From Juglans regia (Eukaryota; Streptophyta; Magnoliopsida; Fagales; Juglandaceae), in NCBI RefSeq assembly GCF_001411555.2, contig NC_049912.1:25367722-25431721 (forward strand): DNA of 64,000 nt, in the 5' to 3' direction. The position numbers and the translations under genes were made by a program. Positions 36,690 to 48,767 of this stretch are shown piece by piece. The notes under the pieces are model-generated. The model worked only from the letters and a program-made list of their open reading frames with translations, had not been told where the DNA came from and searched no databases. Every line of letters begins with the position of its first letter. Position 1 is the first letter of the stretch.

Positions 36690-39600
36690 CAGATGTTGAG
36701 CTTGTCATGAAGAGCGGTGAATTTGAGTGAGACAAGGGGTTTGGTGAGGCAGGCTGATCTCATCCAGAAATAAAGCGTACATCAAGCTGACGATTGGTCA
36801 CTTGCTCATGAATAAAGTGAAAATCTATGGCACTATGTTTGGTACCGGCATGAAAATTTGGGTTGACAGATAAGTAAGTAGCACTAATATTGTCGTACCA
36901 TAATATGGGTGGTTGAGAAATAAAGATGCCAAGATCCTTGAGGATACCTTTCAACCAGATAAGCTTAGCAGTGGAATTAGCTAAAGATCGATACTCGGTT
37001 TCTGTGCTTGATCAGGCAACATTATGTTGTTTCTTAGAGTTTTAGGAAATTAGATTACTGGCAAAATAAATAAGATAACCACTGGTTGAACGACGACCAT
37101 ATGGGTAACCAGCCCAATCAGAGTCAAAAAAGGTTTGGAGTGCAGTGGAAGAATTTTTGGTGATGAGAAGGTCGTGAGAGCTAGTGGCCTTAAAATAGCG
37201 TAAAATACGTTTGACAGCGGACCGATGATTCACAGTTGGGCGATGCATGTACTGACAGACCCTGTTGACAACAAATGAAAGGTCAGGGCGTGTTAGTAAC
37301 ACATATTGAAGGGCACCAACTGTGCTTATGTACAAAGTTGGATCTGAAAATGAGTCCCTATCAAACTGGAGAGTGAAGAAGAGTAAGATGTTAGAGTAGC
37401 GACATGCTTAACATTTACCATTTTTGTCTTTTGAAGGAGATTTGAGATGTAGCGAGCTTGTAAGAGAAAAAGACCATAGAACTGATATTGAGCTTGTATA
37501 GTAAGAAAGAGGTGCAGAGGTCCTAAGTCTTTGATTTGAAGAACAGATTGCAACTTGGAAATCAGAGCATCAATGGTAGTTTGAGAAGAACCAATCACAA
37601 GTATATCATCTATATAAATAAGGATGAAGATTTCAACTTGGCTGGTGCGAAGAATAAACAGAGAATGATCAGCTTTCGAAGAGACAAAATCCAATTCAAG
37701 AAGGCAACAACATAGGAGAGAAAACCACGCACGCGGGGCTTGTTTGAGTCCGTAGAGAGCTTTATGTAATTTGCAGACATAATGTGAAAATTGTGGATGA
37801 ATAAAACCTTGGGGTTGAGCCATGTACACTTACTCATGAAGATCACCATGCACGAACGCGTTCTGGACATCAAGCTGGCGAACAGACCATCCACGAGTAA
37901 CAGCAAGAGAAAGGACAATTCGAATGGTCTGTTGCTTGATTATAGGATTGAACGTCTCAGCGAAGTCTAGACCAGGTTCTTGATGATATCCTTTTGCTAC
38001 GAGTCGAGCCTTATGGCGTTCAATAGTTCCATCTGCATGTCGTTTGAGTCGAAAAACTCATTTTGAACAGACAATATTCATGGACAGAAGAGGAGGGACG
38101 AGGTACCATCTGCCATTCTGCAAGAGAGCGTCAAATTCAGTATTCATGGCTTGCCGCCATGCAGGATCCTTCCTAGCAACCGTAAAGGATGTGGGTTCAG
38201 CAAGGGAAGGGACAATAAGAGTAGCCATTGCACGTGGTGGGTATGGGATGGTGACGTCGGTGTACTGTCGAGGCTTAGTGATATTTGCTCGAAGTCGAGT
38301 ACACATGGGGTGATGGGAAGTGGGTAGAGGAGTTGATGGTTGTGGTATAGGTTCAAGAGGCATAGCTGATGGATCCAATTGAGAATTGAGAGTTGTAGAA
38401 ACAGAGTGCAGTGCAGTTAACGTTGTAAAGAAGACGATGACGTAGCTGCAGGTAGGCTGGGCTCATGGGCTTGAGCAACTGGAACGTGGACCTGCAAAAA
38501 AGAAGGAACTAAAGTGGGATTTGAAAAATTGTGAGATTCTTTCGGTGGGCTGGTCAGAGCATCACAAGAAGAGAACCAAGCCTCATCAAATTGAACATTT
38601 ATTGAGATGTAGATGCGTCCAGTGGGCTGATGTAGACATTTATAACTCTTGTGAGAAGGACTATAGCTCAAAAAAATACATAATTTAGATCGATAATTCA
38701 TCTTGTGATTATTATAGGGTCTCAAATTTGGCCAACAAGCACAATAAAAAATTTTGAAAAATTTGTACTCAGGCTGAGTATTGAAGAGACATTGGATGGG
38801 TGACTGATTTTTTATTATGGGAGAAGGGAGATGATTGATGAGAAAACATGCAGTTTGGAAAGCATCAATCCAATAGGATTTAGGAACACTGGTATGAGCC
38901 ATGAGAGAAAGTCCACTTTCGACCAAGTGACGATGTTTTCTTTCAACAGACACATTATGTTAGTGGGTGTAAGGGCAGGTTACCTGAAGTGAAATATCAA
39001 CGGAACAGAGATATGTGTTGGGACGATGGTATTCACCTCCCCAATCATTTTGGAGCATTTTGATTTGGGACTCAAATTGTCATTCAAAAAAGACTTGAGA
39101 TTTATAGAAAACTTGCTCAACATCAGATTTACGAATTAGACGGTAGAACCAGGTAAATTTGCTAAAGTCATCAACAAAAATTACATAATATCGAAAACCT
39201 TAAACAAAAGGAACAATAGAAGGACCCCAAACATATGAAAAAATTAAATCTAGAACATTAAATGATCAAGATGGAGACAAATAAAATAGCAACTTATGAC
39301 TCTTGTTTTGTTGATAGGAGTCACAAATTGAGGGCACCTTATTTTTGGAGATGGGAAGCTGATCGGAGAACAAAATATGTTTGACCATATGAATGTAGGG
39401 ATGACCAAGTTTGCAATGCTAGGTGTCAAGCGATGCTCGCTTCCCAACAAAGGCAATCTTCGATGGAGAAGAAAAGCGAGATGAAAAGTGGTAGAGACCA
39501 TCCTTAATCGGCCTGTGGAGGAGGATGTTTCCCGTATTGAGATCCTTGACACACAAAAAAATTGGGATGAGACTTTAAAAACATATGATTATCATGAGTG

Positions 39601-39750
39601 AATTTATTGACAGAAATTAAATTCTTTTGAATAGAGGAAACATGCAAGAGTTGCTTTAGAAATATAGATTTAAAAGGAGAGTGGAATTTAGAAACACCAG
39701 GATTGGCAAACTTGCTCCATTGCTTGATTAGAACCGATATACTCAACATT
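36690..39750 (-). pseudogene. Ty1/copia Pol (gag-pre-integrase, integrase, RT, RNase H), broken
   Basis: Domains follow the copia order on the minus strand: gag-pre-integrase near 39750-39500 (LKQLLHVSSIQKNLISVNKF), integrase near 39250-38420 (VERKHRHLVESGLSLMAHTS), reverse transcriptase near 38310-37330 (CKLHKALYGLKQAPRAWF and the catalytic YIDD), and RNase H near 37335-36760 (STVGALQYVLLTRPDLSFVV, FFDSDWAGYPYGRRSTSGY, AIDFHFIHEQV). The reading frame is cut into at least seven pieces by stops and shifts. Gag, the primer-binding site and the 5' LTR are missing, so the element is 5'-truncated. Confidence 0.9.
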
Positions 39751-39883
39751 CGTACGTTTTTTTCTTGTGAAAGTCTCCAAAAGTAAAATATCTAACTGTA
39801 CACATAACCTCTTCTAGAAACCCTTCCTTCTAATCCATACTTTGCACATAAGAAAATGATTGACAACTTGTCCAACATTATTG

Positions 39884-40502
39884 TCAAAAACAAGGAAATA
39901 TAAATTTGCACGAGAAACTACCTGGAGTCATGGTACTCTGTGTTATGGAATCCACTCCACTTAAGAGCTTTGCCATACCAAAATCAGACACATGATCTTC
40001 ATCCAGTAGTATGTTGCTCGGCTTCAAATCACAATGGGTAATAGGTGTTGAAAGACCGAGATGATTCAATGCTAATGCGGCGTCTATTAATTCTACTGGG
40101 AGTCAACATCATGACTTGCAAACAATGTTTTGCGACGAAGACAAATTTAATCGAAAATGGTGGTCGTGGCCAGGTAAATGTACCTGAAAGTGGATTGTTG
40201 CTGAGATGAAGTACTCGCAGTGAAGTTGTGTTGAAAATGGTGGTGGGAAAGGAACTCTAGTTAAAACGGTTATTGTACAGAAACAAGCTTTGAAGATTTG
40301 ACAAAGACCCTAACCATGGCGGGATCTGTCCCTCCAAGTTGTTGGATCCAAAGCTGATCGACTTCAACTGACGCAAACGAGCCAACTCATTCGGCAGGGA
40401 GCCATGAAAGCTGTTGTTGCGAGCGTGTAGGAAGACAAGGAATGAGAGATTACCAAGGTGTGGAGGGATGGCGCCCGTAAGATTCATGAAAGATAACCCC
40501 AA
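39884..40502 (-). pseudogene. LRR receptor-kinase fragment (pseudogene)
   Basis: At 40502-40260 the minus strand encodes three to four LRRs (LTGAIPPHLGNLSFLVFLHA, NNLEGQIPPWLGSLSNLQSL). At 40110-39920 it encodes a kinase catalytic loop and activation segment (ITHCDLKPSNILLDEDHVSD, FGMAKLLSGVD) of the LRR-XII type. The membrane segment, the N lobe and the end of the kinase are missing. The parts are fused within 150 bp by deletion. The copia element lies just beyond its 3' side. Confidence 0.8.
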
Positions 40503-40573
40503 AGCTGTGACTCTAAGGTGGCGAGCACCGCAAGTAACGCCAACACAAAAAAAGTACGTTTGAAATGATGATT

Positions 40574-41585
40574 TTCCTAAACATGTTTTTCACGTAATGC
40601 GAAATATAATTTAAATTTTAAAAAATATTATTAACGAATGAAAATATACATATAATTTTTAAATAATTATAACTTTTAATTTTTTAATGATATGATCATA
40701 ATTTTAAAAAATTTTAAATAATTGTAATTTTTATATCAGAAATTATTTTTTTAATTTATTTTCAAACAAATGTAATATGTTTGAAAGTGTTTTAAATATA
40801 TAATTATCAAATAATAAATAACCTTTTAATAATAAATTTATTACTTAAATTATAAGTTATAAATCTTAAAATTATAAATCATAAAATTATAAGATATATT
40901 TAACGCCGTAATCCAAAACATCCACTAATAAGATGATCATTCGGGAGTTTTTCTAGGCCTTTTAAGTTATGTTTGGATGTTGAAGTGAGTTGAGTTGAGT
41001 TGAGTTGAGATGATAAAATATTATTAGAATATTATTTTTTAATATTATTATTATTATTTTAGAATTTGAAAAAGTTAAATTGTTTATTATATTTTATGTT
41101 AGAATTTAAAAAAGTTGTAATGATGAGTTGAGAGGAGTTAGATAACCAAACGAAGCCTTAGTCTATCTCCGGTTCACCGTGGGCCTTTTAGTCCAATGAC
41201 ACTATTTCTTTCTAAGTGTCTGTTTGGCATTAGGAGTCTTAAATGGTATTTAAATAAACTTAAAAGTTATTTAATAATAAATAAATAAAATTATTTAGGT
41301 ATTACATATTAAAATACTTTTTAATTTTAAATAAGTCAAAAAGTACATTTGAGGTACTTTTCAGATAATACGAAACGTAATTCAAATTTTAAAAAGACTG
41401 TTAATAAGCAAAAATATCTATACAACTTTTAGATAATTATAATTTTTAATCTTTTAAGGATATGATCATAATTTTTAAAAAATTAAAAAATTATCATTTT
41501 TACCTCAGAAAATATTTTTTTAATTTATTTCCAAACAAATATTTAAAAATATTTTAAATATATAATTATCAAATAATAAATAAAT
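40574..41585. repeat. Two direct copies of an AT-rich repeat around a MITE
   Basis: Copy 1 (about 40574-40840) and copy 2 (about 41350-41585) share GATATGATCATAATTTTNAA-type sequence, ATTTTTTTAATTTATTT, CAAACAAAT and TATATAATTATCAAATAATA in order. Between them, at 40975-41158, is a GATGAG-family MITE (GAGTTGAGTTGAGTTGAGAT to CCAAACGAAGCC). No gene is present in 40503-41900. Confidence 0.6.
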
Positions 41586-41899
41586 TTTAAATAATTAAAT
41601 AATTGTCATTTCTACTTCGAAATTGTGGCAGCATATATAACTTTGTATAATAATGCTTTTAATTGTAAAACTTTACTAAATAGCTCTATTATTAATTGCG
41701 ATTGTTTTTTAAAAATCATTATCCACAGGTTTTAACAAAAGTTTTTAATTTTTTGCTTTTTAAAAAGTAAATCTTTAACTTTTTTTTATTAGGTGTTTAA
41801 AGCACATTTTATAAATTTACAAAATATAATATTTTATTTTTATTTTTATTTAAAAAAATATTTAAAATACTTTTTGAGATTTAGATGGAATTCTCATAA

Positions 41900-42856
41900 T
41901 CCAATTAGTACGGAAAAAAGATCGAGTTATAGAGGCCCAAGTTGAGCACCGGGCCATTCCCGCCCTCTGCGTCTTTTTCTTCACAATTATATACCCGACC
42001 GTTGAAACCGTTTCCTCTCTCTGATATTCAAAAGAGTGCGCAAACACCGAAAACTTGTTGGCTTCTATAAAAAGAATCAAGGTTAGCGAATAGGTTTGTG
42101 GGAAACTCTGCTTTGTCATTTCGTTGATTTTCTACTATTGATTGTAGGGTTTGTTTTTGTATAAATGGATTCTTCTTCTGTTTTTTTTTTTTTTTTTAAA
42201 TAGTCGTTTCCATTTCAAACTATTCTATAGGAACAACGAGTCAATGTGTTTGAATGTGTACAATAATTAAGCTAAAATCATGGGTCCGATGTCGAAGTTC
42301 TGAAATTCTTTGATTACGCTGTTGAATAATGAAAAACGTCTTCAAAGTAATATCCAAATGCATCATTATATATGGTTTGGCTGGGAACTTTTGGGTTGCA
42401 ATATGTTGCCCTTCATTCCTTTTTTTGTTCTTCTTTGAGCGTGACCTCTTTGTCCATATTATTTTTCAAAATTCTCATATATTGCCTAATTTTGACGGTG
42501 CATTATGACTATTTACTTCAGAAAATGTTTATTTTCATTCAGATTTGAACTTTGCATTCTGGCAGTTCATGTGCTGTTGGAAAATATTGGATATTGTATA
42601 CACTGGGTTTTGAACATTTGATACATTAGGAATATTTGGTGCCATCTATAATCTTATTCTTTTCAGAAGGATTTTGCTATACATCAGCCACTATTTAAAC
42701 CCACACCCGGGCGTGGGATTATTCTTTTGGAAAATTCTCATTTTGTACCTAATATTTTTCTCCATTGTTATTTCTTCAGTGCAACCGCATGCTATGGAGC
42801 TAGTATCAATTAATATGAACTTTTGCATGAGACCGTGACCTTGGATTTATCTCACC
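41900..42856 (+). promoter_or_regulatory. Probable promoter and 5' UTR of the 42857 gene
   Basis: A GC-richer stretch near 41940-42020 holds ATATATACCCGACCGTTGAA and AACCGTTTCCTCTCTCTG, the likely transcription start zone. The complement contains two AACGG cores, as in Myb/MSA-type elements. The 840 bp up to the ATG probably includes a 5' UTR intron. Promoter placement is inference. Confidence 0.35.
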
Positions 42857-44650
42857 ATGGGGGGTGTCGTCAGTAAAGCTGCAAATGGCATTGGAGGTGT
42901 TCTGGGAAATGCTTTCTTAACTCCAATTAGGACTATCTTCGGTGGTTCATGCGAGTGAGAATACTTCCCTTCTTATTATCCTTCGTGGTTTGCATCTGTC
43001 CCCTTAGTTGGGTCGGGGTCTGCCACACTTAATGGACAAATCTGTAAAGTTGACAGACGTTTCTAAGATTTCGAGTGGAATTTAAATTTCATTCTATTTG
43101 AACTTGTTTTTGTCCTTTTTTTTTCTTGCTAGCCACAGTTGATTATCTGTGTACTATATAATTTTTAGGTTGATAGCAGTCACTGCACAGGTTTTTATTG
43201 GGGATTTTGTATCTGATTATTATGACCTACCCGATCGATCTCAAGTGCTACACAGACAGGCACCTTATGGCCTAGCAAGAATCTAAAAAGAACTCGGTGC
43301 CACAAATCTATAGGAATTTGTGTGTTAGCTGAAGAAAGACTCCAGACTTATTGTCAGGAATCACATTAAGTATACTAATGTGAGTATTTTAATGTCAAAG
43401 GATAGTTTTTGTTTGGTCCTGTCTCTGAAAAGCAGGGTTTAGATGAATATTGAACTCCAAGCCATCTTAGTCCACAAGTAACTAGTCGATTTATAACAGG
43501 AAAAAATTGTCCATTTTCATTTTAAGCAAATGATTCTGAGTTGCTCTAAATGCAGTTAAGATGCATGAACTTAAACTTTTATAACCTCAGATGGGCTCCA
43601 TTTCAGTCATGGTGCAATTTCATCAAGAATGCTTATTCACAGCCATGGATGTATTAAGTTTCATTTCTGTTTTGACTTGATCTGGTTGATCTGCAGGGGT
43701 GTTTGTTCAGGACCTTGGGATGTGGCATGTTTCATTGAGCATTTGTGTGTCTCCAATCTGGTGAAACTGTTGATGATCTTGGTCCTTTGCTATATAAGTA
43801 ATTATTCTTTCCTTGGTTTTCTTGATGGTTTTAACCTTCTTTTTTTCTCCACTAGCTTCACAGGATTAGGCTTGGAAACATAACATTATCTGATGGCCTT
43901 TAGAGTCCTTTTCTTTTCTACCATTGTGTACATTTCCACCACTTTACCTGGTTTTGGTTCTGTAATTTTACCTAGGGCTGATCTTTGATCAGAGCTTTAG
44001 GCTTGCCAATTGTTTCTTGTAACTGCGTTTTGGTCAAAAAGGCGTCATATTCTTCGTCAAGTTCTTGATATAAAAATCACAAAATAAAATTTACTGCTTT
44101 GCAGCTAAATTTTAAAGTATTGTTTATTAGTTGAAGAAAAGGAAATGGCTGATTTCATTTTTATTTTTCTCTGTTTTCAGTGTTACTGTTCTTCTACTTG
44201 CTGTTAAAGGTTGGGATCTGCCAATGCATTGCAAGAAGCCTTTGTAAGATGTGTTGGGCAGCATGTGAGACATATTGGTTTGCTTTAGAAGACATTACAT
44301 GTTTATTGTGGCACAAGTTAAAGAACACCAAGAGGATAAATCGCCGCCGCCGCCACCGCCGTTTCCAAGATGTTGAACTAGGTTCCAGTTCAAGTTATGA
44401 AAGTGATTTTTCAGACAATTATCATCATTTAAATGTCAAAAGAAAGCGAAAAAAGGATCGGCTTGGGAGCTCTCTCTACCCTCCAAGTAGGCATAGTAGC
44501 CACAGTCACCATCACCATCATACAAAGGATATATCCATTCATGTTAAGGGTGGGTCTCGACGATTAAGGAGCTCGAGACAACTCCAATTGAGTAAGGTAA
44601 GAAATGCTCAAAGAGAGGCTCGGATTTTTAAGAAGAGGAGGCTTAGATGA
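42857..44650 (+). CDS. Conserved plant membrane protein of unknown function
   Basis: Three exons, 42857-42954, 43697-43797 and 44181-44650, with GT-AG introns keep one frame for 222 residues. I recognise the sequence as plant-conserved but know no assigned function. The N terminus MGGVVSKAANG fits the MGxxxS N-myristoylation pattern. A Gly-rich amphipathic stretch is followed by SCEGVCSGPWDVACFIEHLC and a hydrophobic helix near residues 55-78 (LMILVLCYIMLLFFYLLLKV). The next segment is Cys-rich (GICQCIARSLCKMCWAACET). The tail is strongly basic, with NRRRRHRR, KRKRKKDR, a HSHHHHHT run and a final KKRRLR. This suggests a lipid-anchored, one-pass protein with a cytosolic nucleic-acid- or lipid-binding tail; that is inference. 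It converges on the VPE gene, with 304 bp between stop codons. Confidence 0.85.
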
Positions 44651-44954
44651 CCTTATCATGATTAGACATATTATTTTGGCATTATCACTAGCTTAGGTGA
44701 ATGTTTCTTTAGCTGCAAATTATCTGTGGAAGATCTTAATTTAGATTTTTGGGCTGATTTATCAAGGATATCATCTCTTTTATGCTACAATTTCCTAATC
44801 TTTTAGCACTCCGAATTCGAAGGTCACATGCCAAATCTATTTTACACCCACAGCTGCATCCATTCCATTAATTTATTTAATATTAAGGGATATGCATTGC
44901 AAGTTAAGTTCATGCATAGATGGCTCATCCATTTCTTATGTTCTGAAAGAAACT

Positions 44955-47318
44955 CTAAGCAGGGGGCGGCACAGAACAAGTTTGAATCGATGCCAAAAGT
45001 ACTTGCTCCAAGGTAAACCCAAAATTGCACATGTTGGCAAAAACTCGCGTGTATTTCTTCCCATAATTTGATAATGATCCGCAATATTTCTCATAGGTTC
45101 TTACCTGCATGAAAAATGAAAAATAGTGAAAGATACAATATTAATTTATGCAGAGCCTCAAAACCAGAACAAAAGTAGGACTGACTTACAATCATCTTCA
45201 AACAATCCCAGTCATCCACAAGAGGTTGCCCAATTGGCCGAACAGATTCCAACACCATTGAGCTATTACCATCTGAAAACAAAAGCTTCCCAATTTGATT
45301 TATAGAGTAGTCCACATGTTTTCTGTGGGAAATTTCATCAAACAGTAGCTTTTGAGCTTCAAGCTTCTGATGAGAGCCCGCGGGTGCTTTATGATACTGA
45401 TCAAAAAATACAAAAACAAGATTTCTCCAATATCATATATATATAAAAAAGAGAAAAAATTATCAGAAACATAAATGATTTAAAGACAAGATCATGATGA
45501 TCATACCCTGTACCAGAAATGAAGGAGATCTGCATCACGTTGGCTAACAAGCCGCAAAGTTGATGGTGAAGAGGCATATTCAGCAAAAGTATAGTTATCG
45601 TTTGCAGGATTTGTACCAATGTATGAGAAGAGGGGATCGTTACTACGTCCTGCACTTCCATATTGCATCACATGAGAACCATGTCCTGCATAATCTGCTG
45701 CTGTTCTCCTCCGAACCTGCAATGGCAATATTGTTATATTATTGAGTTTTGTTTTGTACAATCACTTTTGCGTATTTTTTATGCATTGGACAAAACAGTT
45801 ATTTTATATTAAAAAAAAAATAACGTAGTCAATCACATTAATGTAATATATACAAGAAGTATGTAAAAATAATTACAAATAAAATTTTTTATATATTATA
45901 TTTACAAATCAGCATTGAAGACCCGTGCACCCTCAACATGCGCGAGCGACTCACGTGACAAAATTTGATTTGTAAGAAAAATATATAACAATACTTTGAC
46001 ATAATCATCTTAGCAAGCTAGCTAGGCATGAAACCCTTTATTTATTAATTTGAAAATTACCACTTGATATTGCTGACCCAAAGTTTCCTTGCGCAAATCA
46101 TGTTTGTCACTGCGCAAATTAAAATCAATACCAATTAATAATAATTACCATAAAAAAAATGCTGATCAAATTTATCATAATGTGTACGTACGTACCAATC
46201 CTCCAGCCAAGAAATGCTGTACAAGTCTCCCAAACAGGTGTCATATTCTCGAGGAGGACTAGGATATTCACCAGGACAATATGTTCCCCAGCTATTTTCG
46301 ACTGCATTTGCTGCTGTAGTTGCATATATGTTTATATCTTTGGGAAGAAGGCCCTCAAAAATACTCCCGGACTCACAAGCTTCGAGGTAAAATACCTTTA
46401 TTTCTCATATCATGTATATGGATCGAAAACATTAATTAATTAATTATTTCCACCCAGAAAAAAAAATTAAAATTAAAAGATTATTAGTATAATTAATTAA
46501 TAGGCTACGTACATCAATTCATTAATTATAGATCATGCATCTAGTTAGCTAGGATTTTGAAAAACATATTATATATATATATATGAAAAATTCTAGACAG
46601 AAGCTCCACATTACTACACATCACTTAAAAATATATGATTTTACTCTTTTACTTTCATATTTCATGTTTTTAAATATAAAATATGAAACATGAAATATGA
46701 GACCGGTAAAAGAATAATAAAATCATATGTTTTTAAGTATTGTGTAAAAGTGTAAAATTTCTGTGTATCACGGCTCTATATATATTACCAAGCTTTTGTA
46801 TGTTTTTGCAGCATGCTTCTTCTTCAAAACATCGATAAGATCTTTGGCATAAATATCACTTCCAGTGGGCATCCCTAACACAAGTACAAGATGATGATGA
46901 TCATTACTCATGGCATGCTAAAGTATTTATTTCAGTCATTATTAATTAATTATATAAATGAAAATTTATAATTTTTTTTTCTCTTACGTGATTTTATTTT
47001 AAAAGTAGATCGAATCAATTAAATATTAAAAGAGAAGTATTATTTTGAATTTTGAATTTTTTTTTATCAAATCGTTAATTTATGAAAGTCACTTAAAATG
47101 AGTACTACTTATATATATATATATATATATATATGAAAAATACTTTAGACACAAACAAATTACACAAAAATAAACTTACAAACTGACGTGATTTGATATG
47201 GTACATCAGATTATAAAATTACTTTTATTGTAAAATAAATCTAACAGATATCATAAAACCATCTCAATTTATTGGTTTATTTTGTGTATTCTCTTTATAT
47301 ATAGCAGTTCCATATGTG

Positions 47319-47362
<44 letters not shown>

Positions 47363-48446
47363 GATCAGTCGTTGGTACTACGAATGTGATCGAAGATAAA
47401 AAAATAGTACTATTACTCTAATAAAAAGATTTTATATAATTTATCCAGAAAAAAAAAGGAAGAAACTAGTGAAATTACTAACCGAGTACCCCAGGACTGC
47501 CGTGGTCGCTAAAATATATGAAAATAGTATCATTTGGTCCGCTATCCACGACCTTACCACTACCTCCAGAAACAGCACTTTTGTTTCCAAGAATTACAGC
47601 ATAAAAGTTAGGTGCATTAGCATCAAGTCTTGTATAATCCTACAAGATCATCAACAAGCCATGCATGCAGCAGCAAATTAATTACTTAGGTACTCCAATA
47701 TATTTGAAATGGCAGGCAGGCAAGCAGGCAGGCAGATCATCGATGGATCGGAAGAAAACTTCAGTACTAGTTATACCTTGGGGACTCCTTCATAAACGTC
47801 ATCGCCATTTGGTTTGTTGATGATGACACCAGGCCTCGGGTTGCTCGAGTGGAATGCAATGTCGTCGTACATGAAAACCACGATATTTTCATCGCTTAAC
47901 CCTCCTTTCTTCAGTACCTGGTATGCATGGCATACATCGGCCTGCACAGCCAAAATTACCAAACGGCTTCAAATGGATTGATGATCATCATTTTGCAGAA
48001 TTTTTGTTGGTTTTAGAAATCAGATTACAGAAAAATAATGAAACCAGAGGAGAAAAAACAGGGGAGAACTTCAACCAACAATTTTTTGATTGATTCTATT
48101 GTTCTACCGTTTACAATTCACTAAAATACATCTTACATGCCATCTTCAGAATAACAACAATTAATAACATATTGTTTCAAAGCAGAATAATAAATCAGAT
48201 GATTAATAATAACAGAAAACTAACTATAGCTTGTATAGAAAACTGCATCAATCTTCAATAATTTTACTTTACGTACGTAGGTATATATATATATACCTGA
48301 TGTCTGTAATTTTCATAACCACGTGAACCGGCGACTAGAACCGCCCATCTCTTCCCGCTGATCATCATATCGGCGGTGTTGTTGCCACGAACCAGACATG
48401 AAAGTGTGAGAAATACAAACGCTAGTGCTCCATAACCAGGATTCAT
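44955..48446 (-). CDS. Vacuolar processing enzyme, delta type (legumain, C13 protease)
   Basis: Cysteine endopeptidase that cuts after Asn/Asp in vacuoles. Nine exons, 48446-48297, 47941-47777, 47639-47483, 46874-46789, 46395-46196, 46109-46061, 45716-45507, 45396-45190 and 45104-44955, join in frame to 457 residues. A signal peptide ([13 protein letters not shown]) leads to [20 protein letters not shown] and [11 protein letters not shown]. The catalytic dyad is His151 (SDHGSPG) and Cys193 (EACESGS). [20 protein letters not shown] and [10 protein letters not shown] in the C-terminal prodomain resemble Arabidopsis delta-VPE from memory more than the alpha, beta and gamma forms. The protein ends [20 protein letters not shown]. 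The motif HGSPG replaces the HGGPG of most VPEs. Delta-VPE acts in seed-coat cell death in Arabidopsis; the same role here is inferred. Two MITE-type elements and long TA repeats lie in its introns. Confidence 0.9.
46586..46770. mobile_element. Fold-back element in VPE intron 4
   Basis: The two halves form a long imperfect palindrome. ACTTAAAAATATATGATTTT on the left pairs with AAAATCATATGTTTTTAAGT on the right, and TTTCATATTTCATGTTTT pairs with AAACATGAAATATGAGA. The outer ends (TTCTAGACAGAAGC / CTGTGTATCA) are less well matched. It is about 185 bp and non-coding. Confidence 0.65.
47161..47288. mobile_element. TIR MITE copy B in VPE intron 3
   Basis: TACACAAAAATAAACTTACA on the left and ATTGGTTTATTTTGTGTA on the right are terminal inverted repeats of about 25 bp. 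The interior matches the 28912-29027 copy (ATAAAATTACTTTTATTGTA, GATATCATAAAACC). Long (TA)n repeats lie on both sides at about 47110-47134 and 47322-47358. Confidence 0.7.
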
Positions 48447-48687
48447 CGTCGTTGTTGTGGTTCAGATAACTGGCCCACGTAGAAATTAAACACAAAGAAG
48501 TTATAAAGAGGGGATGAATGAATTAGCATGAAGAAGATATATCTGAATAATGATGATCAGAGACATGCAGTAGTACTTACAAAAGCACTACTTCCACAAA
48601 ACTTAGAAATTTGCTGCTGCAACAGTACTGCTAGCTGCCTAATGATTGAAGCAGAGTACTCTTAATAAAACGTACTGCGCGCAATGA

Positions 48688-48767
48688 GAAATAAAAGGAA
48701 GGTTATTAATAGAAAATGAGAGCTAAAGAAATAAAAGGAAGGTTATTAATAGAAAATGAGAGCTAAA
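48688..48767. repeat. 40-bp tandem duplication upstream of the VPE gene
   Basis: Two perfect adjacent copies of a 40-bp unit (48688-48727 and 48728-48767) start with GAAATAAAAGGAAGG and end with GAGAGCTAAA. They lie about 240-320 bp upstream of the VPE start codon, in the probable 5' UTR or promoter. Perfect identity implies a recent event. Confidence 0.85.

Noticed and set aside
36254..39750. Intact, mobile copia element
   Set aside because: Single LTR, no gag or primer-binding site, and many frame breaks.
39884..40502. Functional LRR receptor kinase
   Set aside because: Membrane helix, N lobe and kinase C-terminal part are missing and the pieces are fused by deletion.
22266..48446. A biosynthetic or defence gene cluster
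   Set aside because: The genes belong to unrelated processes; conserved synteny explains their adjacency better.
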